From Bacteroidales bacterium (GTDB lineage: Bacteria > Bacteroidota > Bacteroidia > Bacteroidales > UBA932): a stretch of DNA of 64,000 bases. Shown in pieces: positions 47,286 to 55,270 of this stretch (position 1 is the first letter of the stretch; each line of letters begins with the position of its first letter). The stretch covers positions 1 through 64,000 of the forward strand of contig JAFZOK010000018.1 of the NCBI GenBank assembly GCA_017550655.1. The letters run 5' to 3'. Below the pieces are notes generated by a model that saw only the letters and a list, made by a program, of their open reading frames with translations, was not told the origin of the DNA and did not search any database. Made by a program: the position numbers and the translations under genes.

Positions 47286-47453
47286 TTATTCAGACCATTT
47301 TGCTAGCGTCAGCAAAATGGTCTGAAATACTTTGTCCCAGTACATTATCACTCGGCTGAAATTCACGCTCCTTACAGCCCCTTCTCTTGCTTTGTCGATA
47401 ATTCCCTTTATCTCCCCGACAAAACCCTCTTTAATGGTCTTCACTTCTTCCAT
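47286..47453 (-). pseudogene. Truncated DUF1016 N-terminus
   Basis: A 55-aa reading frame starting MEEVKTIKEGFVGEIKGI and continuing IDKAREGAVRSVNFSRVIMYWD resembles the beginning of DUF1016/YhcG_N proteins (helical pattern with AR...A...VN...YW). It then runs into a 16-bp inverted repeat and stops, whereas full proteins are 300-400 aa. It has its own copy of the TAGATTTG promoter cassette 20 bases upstream. It appears to be the remains of a second DUF1016 gene; a translated small peptide cannot be excluded. Confidence 0.6.
47289..47326. repeat. Perfect 16-bp inverted repeat
   Basis: Arms 47289-47304 and 47311-47326 (TTCAGACCATTTTGCT and its exact complement) flank a 6-base loop. No T-run follows on either strand, so it is not a standard intrinsic terminator. 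It forms the broken end of the DUF1016 fragment. Confidence 0.85.
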
Positions 47454-47472
47454 AACAATTCTTTCACTCCCG

Positions 47473-47527
47473 CAAATCTACCACCTCATTTACCCACCCC
47501 GGACAAAGATTTTGACGATTCCGGAAA
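47473..47527 (-). promoter_or_regulatory. Promoter cassette copy R1 (shortened)
   Basis: On the minus strand: a 39-base block (complement of 47489-47527) identical to one at 48824-48862, then a TAGATTTG -7 box (complement of 47473-47480). Compared with copy R2 about 30 bases are missing, removing most of the GGTAAA-N-TTTACC palindrome and the normally spaced TTTG. It precedes the DUF1016 fragment. Confidence 0.75.
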
Positions 47528-47546
47528 TTCCCGTACAGTCCTGGAA

Positions 47547-48734
47547 TTATATCTTTATCAAGGTCTTCTTCATAAGCCGTTTTTTCTCCAGCAATTCTTT
47601 TTGCAATACCTTAACTCTCTCTGTCAATTGCTCTCTGCTTGGAAGTGCATCCTTGATTTTAATGTTGTTATAGGTTGCCACTCCCATAGGTGTTTCAATA
47701 CCTTTGAAAGCCCATTGCACCTCAGTCGTATTTAGATCAGAGCAAACCAGAAGTCCAATTGTTGGGTTATCATCGGCTTGTTTCAATACATTGTCAATAG
47801 CATTCACATAAAAATTCAGTTTTCCGGCATATTCTGGTTGAAATGGTTTTGCTTTTAGTTCACAGACTATATAACAGCGCAAACGTATGTGATAGAAGAG
47901 TAAGTCTATTCTACGAGCATGACCACCGGCAATAAATTCCTTTTGCCTGCCTATAAAGGCAAAACCGTTTCCCATTTCGAGTAATAAATTTGTGATGTTC
48001 TTTGTAAGGGCTTCTTCCAGTTCGGTTTCATCGTATATCTCATGTTCAACTGCAGCAAATCCAAAATCATAGTTCTCCTTTAGCACTTCTTGAGCAAGTT
48101 TGCTGTGTGGTGCTGGTAAAAGATTAGAAAAGTTATTGATAATCTTTCCTTTGTGTAGATACAAGTCGGCTTTGATACAATTGACAAGTGCGGCTCTACT
48201 TAATCCATGCTCTATAGTTTGGTTAATATAGAACAAAGCTTCTTCAATGGTTTTACATTTCGTTATTATCTCAATATGATGCCTCCATGGAACCTTAGCA
48301 AATGGCATCGGCAATTCTCCACCAACTTGGTGGAGTTTTTGTCCACTTTCATTTTGAGGTACTTTGAATTCTCCAATAAGTCGTTGGAGAATTGTTGGAT
48401 TCATTTTGGCAGATGTGTAAAACAAATACCATTTCTTCATATACCACAGATTTGAAGTAGAAAACCCATCAGTGGGAAATTCCCGCCTTAAATCAAGACT
48501 GATCTGTTCCACGACACCTGATCCCCAACGTTCCTCTGCTTTCTTTTGAACAAGATCCCTTCCAAGTTCCCAGTTAAATATCAGTTTTTCCGCATTTACC
48601 CTAACAGCGGCCTTAATCTGTGCCGAGCGGTACCTGTGTTTTACATCAGCTATCCATTTTGCATAATCCGCATCAATGTGTATGTCGTGAGACTTAACAA
48701 CATAAGGCTTCTCAATAGCTTCTGTTCCTTTCAT
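47547..48734 (-). CDS. DUF1016/YhcG-like PDDEXK nuclease domain protein
   Basis: A 395-aa protein. Residues about 25-170 match the helical YhcG N-domain (AVRVNAEKLIFNWELGRDLV, LSLDLRREFP-like QISLDLRREFPT, FSTSNLWYMKKWY). Residues about 215-360 match the YhcG C-terminal PD-(D/E)XK nuclease: GHARRIDLLFYH with the catalytic Asp and YIVCELK with the E-x-K pair (about 273-300). The nuclease residues are intact. Role unproven; such genes are common in mobile and defence regions. It is transcribed away from the BREX operon from cassette R2 and flanked by the 39-base repeats. Confidence 0.9.
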   Translation of the reverse strand: MKGTEAIEKPYVVKSHDIHIDADYAKWIADVKHRYRSAQIKAAVRVNAEKLIFNWELGRDLVQKKAEERWGSGVVEQISLDLRREFPTDGFSTSNLWYMKKWYLFYTSAKMNPTILQRLIGEFKVPQNESGQKLHQVGGELPMPFAKVPWRHHIEIITKCKTIEEALFYINQTIEHGLSRAALVNCIKADLYLHKGKIINNFSNLLPAPHSKLAQEVLKENYDFGFAAVEHEIYDETELEEALTKNITNLLLEMGNGFAFIGRQKEFIAGGHARRIDLLFYHIRLRCYIVCELKAKPFQPEYAGKLNFYVNAIDNVLKQADDNPTIGLLVCSDLNTTEVQWAFKGIETPMGVATYNNIKIKDALPSREQLTERVKVLQKELLEKKRLMKKTLIKI

Positions 48735-48777
48735 TCTTACCCTTTATTTATCTTGAATCCACACGGTTTCTCTTCCG

Positions 48778-48862
48778 CAAATCTAACCACCTAACTCCCT
48801 CTCCACCAAACCATCCGGTAAATTTTACCCACCCCGGACAAAGATTTTGACGATTCCGGAAA
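48778..48862 (-). promoter_or_regulatory. Promoter-operator cassette copy R2
   Basis: Minus-strand promoter for the DUF1016 gene: TTTG (complement of 48807-48810), 21 nt, TAGATTTG (complement of 48778-48785), about 44 bases before the ATG. Just upstream of the -33 site is the palindrome GGTAAA-T-TTTACC (48817-48829), a likely repressor site, then the 39-base block shared with R1. Confidence 0.75.
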
Positions 48863-48907
48863 AACATCAACAATTCCAGGATAGTATTAGCTAATCTTGG
48901 AAAAGTA

Positions 48908-48938
48908 TTGACAAACAACGGTAATTTTGTTATATTTG
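48908..48938 (+). promoter_or_regulatory. Promoter for the structured leader and BREX operon
   Basis: TTG (48908-48910), 20 nt, TATATTTG (48931-48938): an exact -7 box at consensus spacing. The start would be near 48945, about 310 bases before the brxP ATG. Confidence 0.7.
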
Positions 48939-48944
48939 TTTGTT

Positions 48945-49250
48945 GGGCAATTATCAGCGATGCCATTGTTCCCTCAGGCCTCTCCTGAATTCCCCACTGG
49001 TTCTTGAAAAAAGAACCAAGACATATTGATAAGAAAGCGTTTAACGCTATTCTCCGATAGTGAATCTGGACAATTCAAGCAAAGGAAGAATAGAGCGAGA
49101 CGCTCGCACTGGCTATATCTCGGGCCTCGGTCCGCGCTATAGTGGAAGTGCGGGCTATTTCTCATTCACTTTGCTGGCAGTCCAGAACCAGGTTCGCCTG
49201 GTGCCTACTATCTGAATGAGTTAATTGGCTCGCACTTTCTTTTTTTGTTT
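48945..49250 (+). ncRNA. Structured RNA leader upstream of the BREX operon
   Basis: The non-coding stretch between its promoter and brxP contains many local stems: TCAGG/CCTGA (48974-48978 and 48984-48988), GGTTCTT/AAGAACC (48999-49005 and 49011-49017), CTAT/ATAG (49047-49050 and 49057-49060), GCGAG/CTCGC (49095-49099 and 49103-49107), and a two-part hairpin GCACT...CTATA/TATAG...AGTGC (49106-49151). It ends in a long hairpin and T-run. It may be an attenuator/riboswitch-like leader, or a free small RNA with its own promoter and terminator (a 6S-like RNA is one option). I cannot assign a class. Confidence 0.6.
49146..49250 (+). terminator. Long terminator-like hairpin just before brxP
   Basis: Nested pairs AAGTGCGGGC/GCTCGCACTT (49146-49155 and 49228-49237, one G-U), CTCATTCA/TGAATGAG (49161-49168 and 49213-49220), GGCA/TGCC (49176-49179 and 49202-49205), CCAGG/CCTGG closed by a TTCG tetraloop (49188-49201). 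A seven-T run (49240-49246) within a T-rich tract follows. Its first arm overlaps the AGTGC arm (49147-49151) of an alternative upstream hairpin. Confidence 0.75.
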
Positions 49251-49254
49251 TATT

Positions 49255-51831
49255 ATGTCTTCGGGCCAGACAACAAGTAAGATTGTGTTTAAGGTAGTCT
49301 GGGACAAATACAACACAGTGAGACTTACGATGGCCTCAATGGGGGAAGCATTAAATGTTTCTCCCCGTCCGGTTTTCTATGAGGAGCTTAATCTTCTAGG
49401 TTTAGATAAGAAAGGATGGAGATATCCTGAAAGCAAGAAACCTCTAATGTGGGCGTGCGACCGCAGATATTTTTACAATGGTGAACTGGTAATGGAGGTG
49501 AAGGGTGGTAATATTTTCGATGCTCCCACGGTCAATATCATCCCCGGTAAAGAGTATCTTGATATCACTCCAGTTGACATGGACTACCTCCACCAAAGGA
49601 ATGAAGATTCACTCTTCCTTTTGGAACACGAGGCGATGGATTTCATTAACCAGACCTACCGGAGATACAAAGGATTGAAGACGGTAACAGAAAAAAATCC
49701 GGATTTGGATTTTCAACAGCTGGCTGACCATCTTGAAAAAAAGACAAAGGAAAAACACGTTGTTGTCAAGGAAGACTGCGATAGTTTTGACATAATGCCA
49801 CTATCCGAGGCCGAGGCTCAAGGCAAGGCACCTATTCTTAGCAGTAAGGTCGATCTCTTTATTTCTTCTTTCTCCGGCGGTAAAGATTCGCAGGTTGTCC
49901 TTGACCTCTGTGCCAGAGTTATTCCAAGCGAGGACTTTTTGGTGATATATTCTGATACGGGATATGAGTTACCTACCTCGTTACTATTATATGAGGAAAC
50001 TAAAAAATATTACAGTCAAGCTTACCCAACACTTCGTTTTTACACAGCCAAGAACCATCAATCCGTTCTTCAGTATTGGGATAAAATGGGGGCTCCAAGC
50101 CGGATTCACAGATGGTGTTGTAGTGTGATGAAATCCGCTCCGCTAAACAGATTAATTAAAGATATATATGGACAAGGGAAACAGCCTACTTCAGTTCTCG
50201 TTGATGGTGTTCGAGCTGAAGAGAGTGTGAGCCGTGCTTCTCGGTCAAGGATTGGGAAGAATGTTAAGCACAATAATGTAATTAACATTAGCCCGATACT
50301 CGATTGGAACTCAACAGAAGTCTATCTATACCTCTTATTAAGAGACTTACCTTTCAATCGTTCATATAGACATGGTTTATCCAGGGTTGGCTGTGTTATA
50401 TGCCCTTATTCTTCTGGTTGGAGCGAGGATTTATGTGGTCAATTGTATCCGGAAACAGTAGAACCATTTGTTGATAGGCTTCGCAGTACACTTTCTTCAG
50501 CAAAAGTATCTGGAGTGGAGAACTACATAAAAGAGGGAAAATGGAAAATGAGGGCTGGAGGCAGGGATGTCCCGTGTGAAGCGAGCATGAATATCGTATC
50601 AGTCACACCAGACCTTCAGTTCACAATACAAATGCCCAGAGAAAACATTCTCACTTGGATGAGAGTGCTAGGAGAAAACAAATATTACGAAGACGAGAAA
50701 GGTGAGATATCGGGAGATATTAGATATCAAAAGACACTGATTAGATTCTCTTTGACAGACTCTAGAGACGGGAATATAGTATTAACTTTCTATAATGTCG
50801 GCAATGACATAATAATGAGTAGCCGGATAAAGAAGGTCGTTTATAAGTCTGTGTACTGTATACATTGCGAGGTGTGTGAGGTTGAATGCCCAACAGGGGC
50901 GTTGTCGGTTGCTCCAAGGGTTAGAATCGATAAGGACAAATGTGTTCATTGCATGAAATGCCTTGATTTTGACGGAAAGGGATGTTGGTCAGCCAGTTCT
51001 GTGAGTGCATCATTCGGAGAAACAATCAATAAGCCAAATATGAAATCAAGTAAATCAGGAATCAACCGCTATAACGATGGCATGGGACTAAGGGATATTT
51101 GGTTAAGTAAATATTTCAGCTCAAGCGACTCGTTTTTTGATAACGATGATCACGGGCTTAATATTCGTTATCAGATACCTCCTTTCACAAATTGGATTAG
51201 GGAGGCTTGTATTCTGAATTCCCAAGACAAGTCTATTTCTGAGACAGGAAAACTACTTCAATTCATATATCAAACAAGGCCGAAGGTGGTTTGGGAAATC
51301 ATTTTCATAAACCTTTGTGAAAATTCCGAGATTTGTAGTTGGTTCTTTTCTAGCGTCGGATTTAACAGATTTTATACCCGTGCCGAACTGGATGTGATTC
51401 TTCAAGAATCATATCCAGAACTCAAGGATAGAACTCTCAAGAATCCTCTTAATTCTCTGATTAATACTTTCAAGGAGAGTCCACTCGGTACTCAAATGAA
51501 AATAGCAAATCCTGTCATACAGGATAAGAAAGTCGGAATAAAGAGGGAGCCATATAATGAGATTTCTTCTATTGCAGTTGCCTATTCTCTTTACAAATAC
51601 GCTGAAAAGCAGGGGCGTAGGTCGCTTACTGTATCCGAGTTCTACAACGACAGTCAGACTGAGGGGATCTATCGCCAATTCGGAGTAGACCGAGTGTCTC
51701 TCGAAAAGATTCTCCGCTCGTTGCAAGAGGAATCGCACCAAGTCTTGACAGTCGAACTCAATATGGGACTCGATAACATAAACCTTCGTGATGACCTCAC
51801 CTCATTCGATGTGTTAAAAGCTCTGTTATAG
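49255..51831 (+). CDS. brxP: BrxP: PAPS-reductase/ferredoxin/DUF4007 protein of type 4 BREX
   Basis: An 858-aa multidomain protein. After a roughly 190-aa N-terminal region comes a PAPS reductase-like ATP-pyrophosphatase domain with the P-loop SFSGGKDSQ (about 205-213), HRWCCSVMKSAP and GCVICPY. A 4Fe-4S ferredoxin domain follows (CIHCEVCEVECPTGAL and CVHCMKCLDFDGKGC, about 534-575). The C-terminus (about 610-858) looks like DUF4007. This is the order expected for BrxP. By analogy with DndC the enzyme may handle activated sulfur for DNA modification; that is inference. The ATG at 49255 lies just after the leader T-run; an earlier in-frame start would fall inside the hairpin. brxC follows after 4 bases. 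Confidence 0.9.
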   Translation: MSSGQTTSKIVFKVVWDKYNTVRLTMASMGEALNVSPRPVFYEELNLLGLDKKGWRYPESKKPLMWACDRRYFYNGELVMEVKGGNIFDAPTVNIIPGKEYLDITPVDMDYLHQRNEDSLFLLEHEAMDFINQTYRRYKGLKTVTEKNPDLDFQQLADHLEKKTKEKHVVVKEDCDSFDIMPLSEAEAQGKAPILSSKVDLFISSFSGGKDSQVVLDLCARVIPSEDFLVIYSDTGYELPTSLLLYEETKKYYSQAYPTLRFYTAKNHQSVLQYWDKMGAPSRIHRWCCSVMKSAPLNRLIKDIYGQGKQPTSVLVDGVRAEESVSRASRSRIGKNVKHNNVINISPILDWNSTEVYLYLLLRDLPFNRSYRHGLSRVGCVICPYSSGWSEDLCGQLYPETVEPFVDRLRSTLSSAKVSGVENYIKEGKWKMRAGGRDVPCEASMNIVSVTPDLQFTIQMPRENILTWMRVLGENKYYEDEKGEISGDIRYQKTLIRFSLTDSRDGNIVLTFYNVGNDIIMSSRIKKVVYKSVYCIHCEVCEVECPTGALSVAPRVRIDKDKCVHCMKCLDFDGKGCWSASSVSASFGETINKPNMKSSKSGINRYNDGMGLRDIWLSKYFSSSDSFFDNDDHGLNIRYQIPPFTNWIREACILNSQDKSISETGKLLQFIYQTRPKVVWEIIFINLCENSEICSWFFSSVGFNRFYTRAELDVILQESYPELKDRTLKNPLNSLINTFKESPLGTQMKIANPVIQDKKVGIKREPYNEISSIAVAYSLYKYAEKQGRRSLTVSEFYNDSQTEGIYRQFGVDRVSLEKILRSLQEESHQVLTVELNMGLDNINLRDDLTSFDVLKALL

Positions 51832-51835
51832 TCTT

Positions 51836-54800
51836 ATGGAAAAGTATTCTGATTACTTAGAACTTCGTAACTTCCTCCCAGTTTATGATATAACTGATGA
51901 ACAGGAAGGTCATTGGACATCATTTATCCCTACAAAACAATTCTCTGAGCTTCTAAGCAAGTCGCTTACAGCCTTGACCTCTTCCGATGTATCCAAACGG
52001 AAGAGCATGTGGGTCAGAGGTACGTTTGGTACGGGAAAGAGCCATGCAAGTGCAGTCATCAAACACTTGCTGTGTGATGACCTCGACTCAATTTCCGGCT
52101 ATCTGAATACGATAGATAATGTCGTAATTCGGGAGAAAATCCGTTCCTTCCGGAAAGAGAAGCGCTTCTTCCCTGTAGTCTTAAAGGGAGTGGAGGGGGC
52201 CTACGATATTCCTCGTTTCTCTCTGTCGCTCCAGAAGTACACAAAGAAAGCTCTTGCGGCTGCCGGATACGGAGATATCGTTGTGGCTTCTGATTATGAG
52301 AATGCTATAGCCTATATTGAGAAGCATCGTCAGATTATCGAGGATGTCATTGAGCAGAATGATTCCTTGAAGATGCTGGCTTCTACTCCGGAAAAAGTGG
52401 TTGCAAAACTCCAAATCAACGATACCGATACCTATCTTGCCCTCGAAGAAGCTCTTGATAGAGTTTATAAAATACACCTAAACTCGGAAGCAGCTACGAT
52501 AAGCGATTGGCTTGTAGAAATTGAAAAAGAGATTGAAGCCAATGGAATAGCAGACGGTATCATTATTTTCTGGGATGAGTTTACTTCTGTCATGGACACC
52601 ATCAAGAGTGACCGAATCAATGTCCTCCAGAACATTGCCGAGAAGTCTCAGAACAATAACTTGTTCCTCTTCTTGATTTCTCATAGAGCAGAAGCACAAA
52701 GCTCTGACAGCAAGGGGAAAGATATTACCAAGATGAGTGATCGCTTTGAGAATGTGGAATACAAGATGGATGACATTTCCGCATATCTGATTATGCGTCA
52801 CACCTTTGGTCTCAAGGACGGCGTTGAAGAAACGGCTCTTCACATCCTCAAATACAATGGCACGCACAATCTTACCGGTCTCCTTGATTACCTCTGTCCA
52901 TCTAAAAACGAAGAAGAGCAAAACTACATCAGCGACCTGTTCCCGATGCATCCGTATACGGCTTACCTTTGCTCTATTCTTTCCAATCTCATTGGCTCGG
53001 CTAATCGCAGCGTTATCCGGTTTATGAATGATGAGACAGATGGTTTCAAAGCATTTTTGGACAACGAGGCATACTTCGACTCTAAGCAATTAGTTACAGC
53101 CGAATGGCTGTGGGATTTCTTTGAGTCAGAATTCGACAATGATACCCAGTGCAGTATATTCACCAACGTATATCGTACCGAGAGTGTTCACTTGCAAGGA
53201 ATGAGCGACGATTACTTCCGGGTTTTCAAGGCTATCTTGCTGCTCAATGCCCTCCAGACAAAATTCCCAGATGACAGGGCTCCTGAGCGTATTGCCCCGA
53301 ACGACAAGAATCTCGAATATATTTTCCTTGGCGATCGTCTCTACGATAAGCTGCATGTTATTCTGGACTATATAGATCACAACAAGATAGTCGCTCGTAA
53401 TGTTTGGGGAGAGTTCAAGATTTCTGCCACATCTTATAACGCCAACGAGGTGGCTGAAGAGAAGAGCAATCTCTATAGAATGTATAAGACCGCGTTGAGT
53501 ATTCTTGATTATGACGGAGGTAAGAAGAGCGATCTTTTAATTCCTTTCCAAGTGGGTGAATCTGTAATCCGTAAGGTAGAAGTTCAGTTCTACTCGTGCG
53601 AAGATTCTGAGAGTCTTATAAGAAGTAAACTCAAGAAGTTTATATCCGAGAAACCGAATGTTCTACATGTCGGGTTATTCCTTTCAATTACGGAGGAATC
53701 CCGTGATACTATGATAAATAAGGTCAAGGAACTTTCGCTTGAATGTGAGAACTCCATTCTCATTATTCCAGATGAGGTATTTACCAACGATGCCCAAACC
53801 AAGTTCATTGACTTTATTGCTATCTATGCTCTGGCCAAGAGGTATTTTAATGATACACAGGCTTCGGACAGCGAGAAGAGCGCTAAGAAATATATAGAAA
53901 AGTGGGTTCAGCAGATTCTAGCTGGAGCCTATCAACTCTATTTCAGGGGCGATTCATATAGTGATGGTATATTTAAAGATATCGGCAAGTTACTTAATCG
54001 TAAAATTAGTCGACAGATTTTTTTCCATGGTTTGGAAAGTAATAAGAAGCTTCAAAGCTCTGTCCCAATGACATTCTTCAAGAATAAGAATTATCCTGCT
54101 GTTGTTGAAACAATTCTTCAAGCGCAGAATCGTGACCAGCTGATTACATTCACGGGTGAGAATACTCCAATAAAACAAATATTTCAAGAAAATGACACCT
54201 TCCTTGTCCGGGATGATGGTGAACTTACTGAGGCTGCTCTTGCCGGGAATTCATGGCTTGTACAGATTTGCAAGAAGATGGATAAATGTATGGAAGAAGC
54301 ACACAAGAAGTATCAAGATAGATTTTCCCTTTCCGAAATTCTTGCTCAGTTCATGATGCCTCCATACGGATTTTTCCCGAGTAAGGCAAATTGGGCCGCT
54401 CTATCTTATGCCCTCAGAAAGCATAAAGGGGATCTTTTCCAGCCAAGCACATCACAACCTGTATCAAATGAAGGTCTGTCTGATATGATAGTCACGCTTT
54501 TCAAGATGTGGGATGAAGGCAATTCCGAAAGTAGTAATAAACTATTGCTACGCTTTGGCTCACCGGAAGAGAGTAAACTAACTAAGCAGATAGCTGAGTT
54601 CTTCTATTTGCGTGATGTTGTGAATATCAAAGAAATAAAGAGTCTTCACAATGCTCGTTGGGGTGTTCAAGAATTCTGCAAAAAGATATCGAAACAACCT
54701 CTATGGACTTTAAACTATTGCGACAAGGTTTCTCACAATGAGAAATACCTTAAGGCCATCAAGAGTTTAATCAGCTTATTTGAACAGGAGTCTCCGAAGA

Positions 54801-55267
54801 TTGATCGTATCAAAGATATTTCAAATATGCTTGAGTCTCTCAAGCTGGAACTTCCTGTTATTCTAAAAAATCCAGAGAATTACAATCAAGGCTTCATGAA
54901 GTTTGTGGAGAAGATTGAGGAAGAAGATGATGTATCCATTAAGAAGGATTGGTGGGCTGAGCTTGTTGAAGAGCTCTCCATTCTTCAAGAGGAGGTAGCT
55001 TTCCGCAAGGAAAGCGATGTGGAAAATATCATTCTTAAATTCTATAATAGGAAGAGTAAACCTAACGTTACTCCAGACATCCCAAATCCAGTCCGCCCAG
55101 TATCCCCAATCTTTCCTAAACCTGTAATTCCCGAAGATGAGATTACAAAAGCTAAGAGCATTGTAAAGGGGATGAATATGCCTAATATGATGTGGCAGCA
55201 GATGCTACTGGAACTCATCAATGAGCATCCGGCAGTATCTGATTATATTATAAAGTATCTGTCTTAG
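51836..55267 (+). CDS. brxC: BrxC/PglY-type ATPase of BREX
   Basis: An 1143-aa P-loop ATPase, the large core component shared by BREX systems. It has Walker A GTFGTGKSHAS (about 60-70), IIFWDEFTSVM as Walker B (about 241-251), and SHRAE, then a long mostly helical region without recognisable catalytic motifs and a proline-rich linker (TPDIPNPVRPVSPIFP, about 1080-1095) before the C-terminus. Length is typical for the family. It lies between brxP and pglZ with gaps of 3-4 bases, so the operon is tightly coupled. Codon use is AT-richer than in the flanking housekeeping genes. Confidence 0.92.
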   Translation: MEKYSDYLELRNFLPVYDITDEQEGHWTSFIPTKQFSELLSKSLTALTSSDVSKRKSMWVRGTFGTGKSHASAVIKHLLCDDLDSISGYLNTIDNVVIREKIRSFRKEKRFFPVVLKGVEGAYDIPRFSLSLQKYTKKALAAAGYGDIVVASDYENAIAYIEKHRQIIEDVIEQNDSLKMLASTPEKVVAKLQINDTDTYLALEEALDRVYKIHLNSEAATISDWLVEIEKEIEANGIADGIIIFWDEFTSVMDTIKSDRINVLQNIAEKSQNNNLFLFLISHRAEAQSSDSKGKDITKMSDRFENVEYKMDDISAYLIMRHTFGLKDGVEETALHILKYNGTHNLTGLLDYLCPSKNEEEQNYISDLFPMHPYTAYLCSILSNLIGSANRSVIRFMNDETDGFKAFLDNEAYFDSKQLVTAEWLWDFFESEFDNDTQCSIFTNVYRTESVHLQGMSDDYFRVFKAILLLNALQTKFPDDRAPERIAPNDKNLEYIFLGDRLYDKLHVILDYIDHNKIVARNVWGEFKISATSYNANEVAEEKSNLYRMYKTALSILDYDGGKKSDLLIPFQVGESVIRKVEVQFYSCEDSESLIRSKLKKFISEKPNVLHVGLFLSITEESRDTMINKVKELSLECENSILIIPDEVFTNDAQTKFIDFIAIYALAKRYFNDTQASDSEKSAKKYIEKWVQQILAGAYQLYFRGDSYSDGIFKDIGKLLNRKISRQIFFHGLESNKKLQSSVPMTFFKNKNYPAVVETILQAQNRDQLITFTGENTPIKQIFQENDTFLVRDDGELTEAALAGNSWLVQICKKMDKCMEEAHKKYQDRFSLSEILAQFMMPPYGFFPSKANWAALSYALRKHKGDLFQPSTSQPVSNEGLSDMIVTLFKMWDEGNSESSNKLLLRFGSPEESKLTKQIAEFFYLRDVVNIKEIKSLHNARWGVQEFCKKISKQPLWTLNYCDKVSHNEKYLKAIKSLISLFEQESPKIDRIKDISNMLESLKLELPVILKNPENYNQGFMKFVEKIEEEDDVSIKKDWWAELVEELSILQEEVAFRKESDVENIILKFYNRKSKPNVTPDIPNPVRPVSPIFPKPVIPEDEITKAKSIVKGMNMPNMMWQQMLLELINEHPAVSDYIIKYLS

Positions 55268-55270
55268 CAT

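Noticed and set aside
47289-47326. An intrinsic terminator for the exported paralogue gene.
   Set aside because: The stem is perfect, but neither strand has a following T-run; recorded as an inverted repeat instead.
47332-47673. A 113-aa plus-strand reading frame between the exported paralogue and DUF1016 genes.
   Set aside because: It is antisense to the DUF1016 fragment, cassette R1 and the DUF1016 3' end; composition is that of a shadow frame.
48748-48966. A 72-aa minus-strand reading frame sharing a KFTGWFG-like segment with a plus-strand frame at 60924.
   Set aside because: The shared peptide is the translation of the promoter-operator cassette (R2 and R3). The similarity is explained by the DNA element, and the frames lack plausible starts downstream of a promoter.
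48974-49165. A 63-aa minus-strand reading frame in the BREX leader.
   Set aside because: It covers the stems of the structured leader on the opposite strand, has no promoter box and no recognisable protein features.
48945-49250. A retron-type ncRNA.
   Set aside because: No reverse transcriptase gene is present nearby.
49255-51831. A DndC-type phosphorothioation (Dnd) system.
   Set aside because: The PAPS reductase domain is similar, but DndA/B/D/E partners are absent and the following genes are BrxC, PglZ and BrxL, which define BREX.
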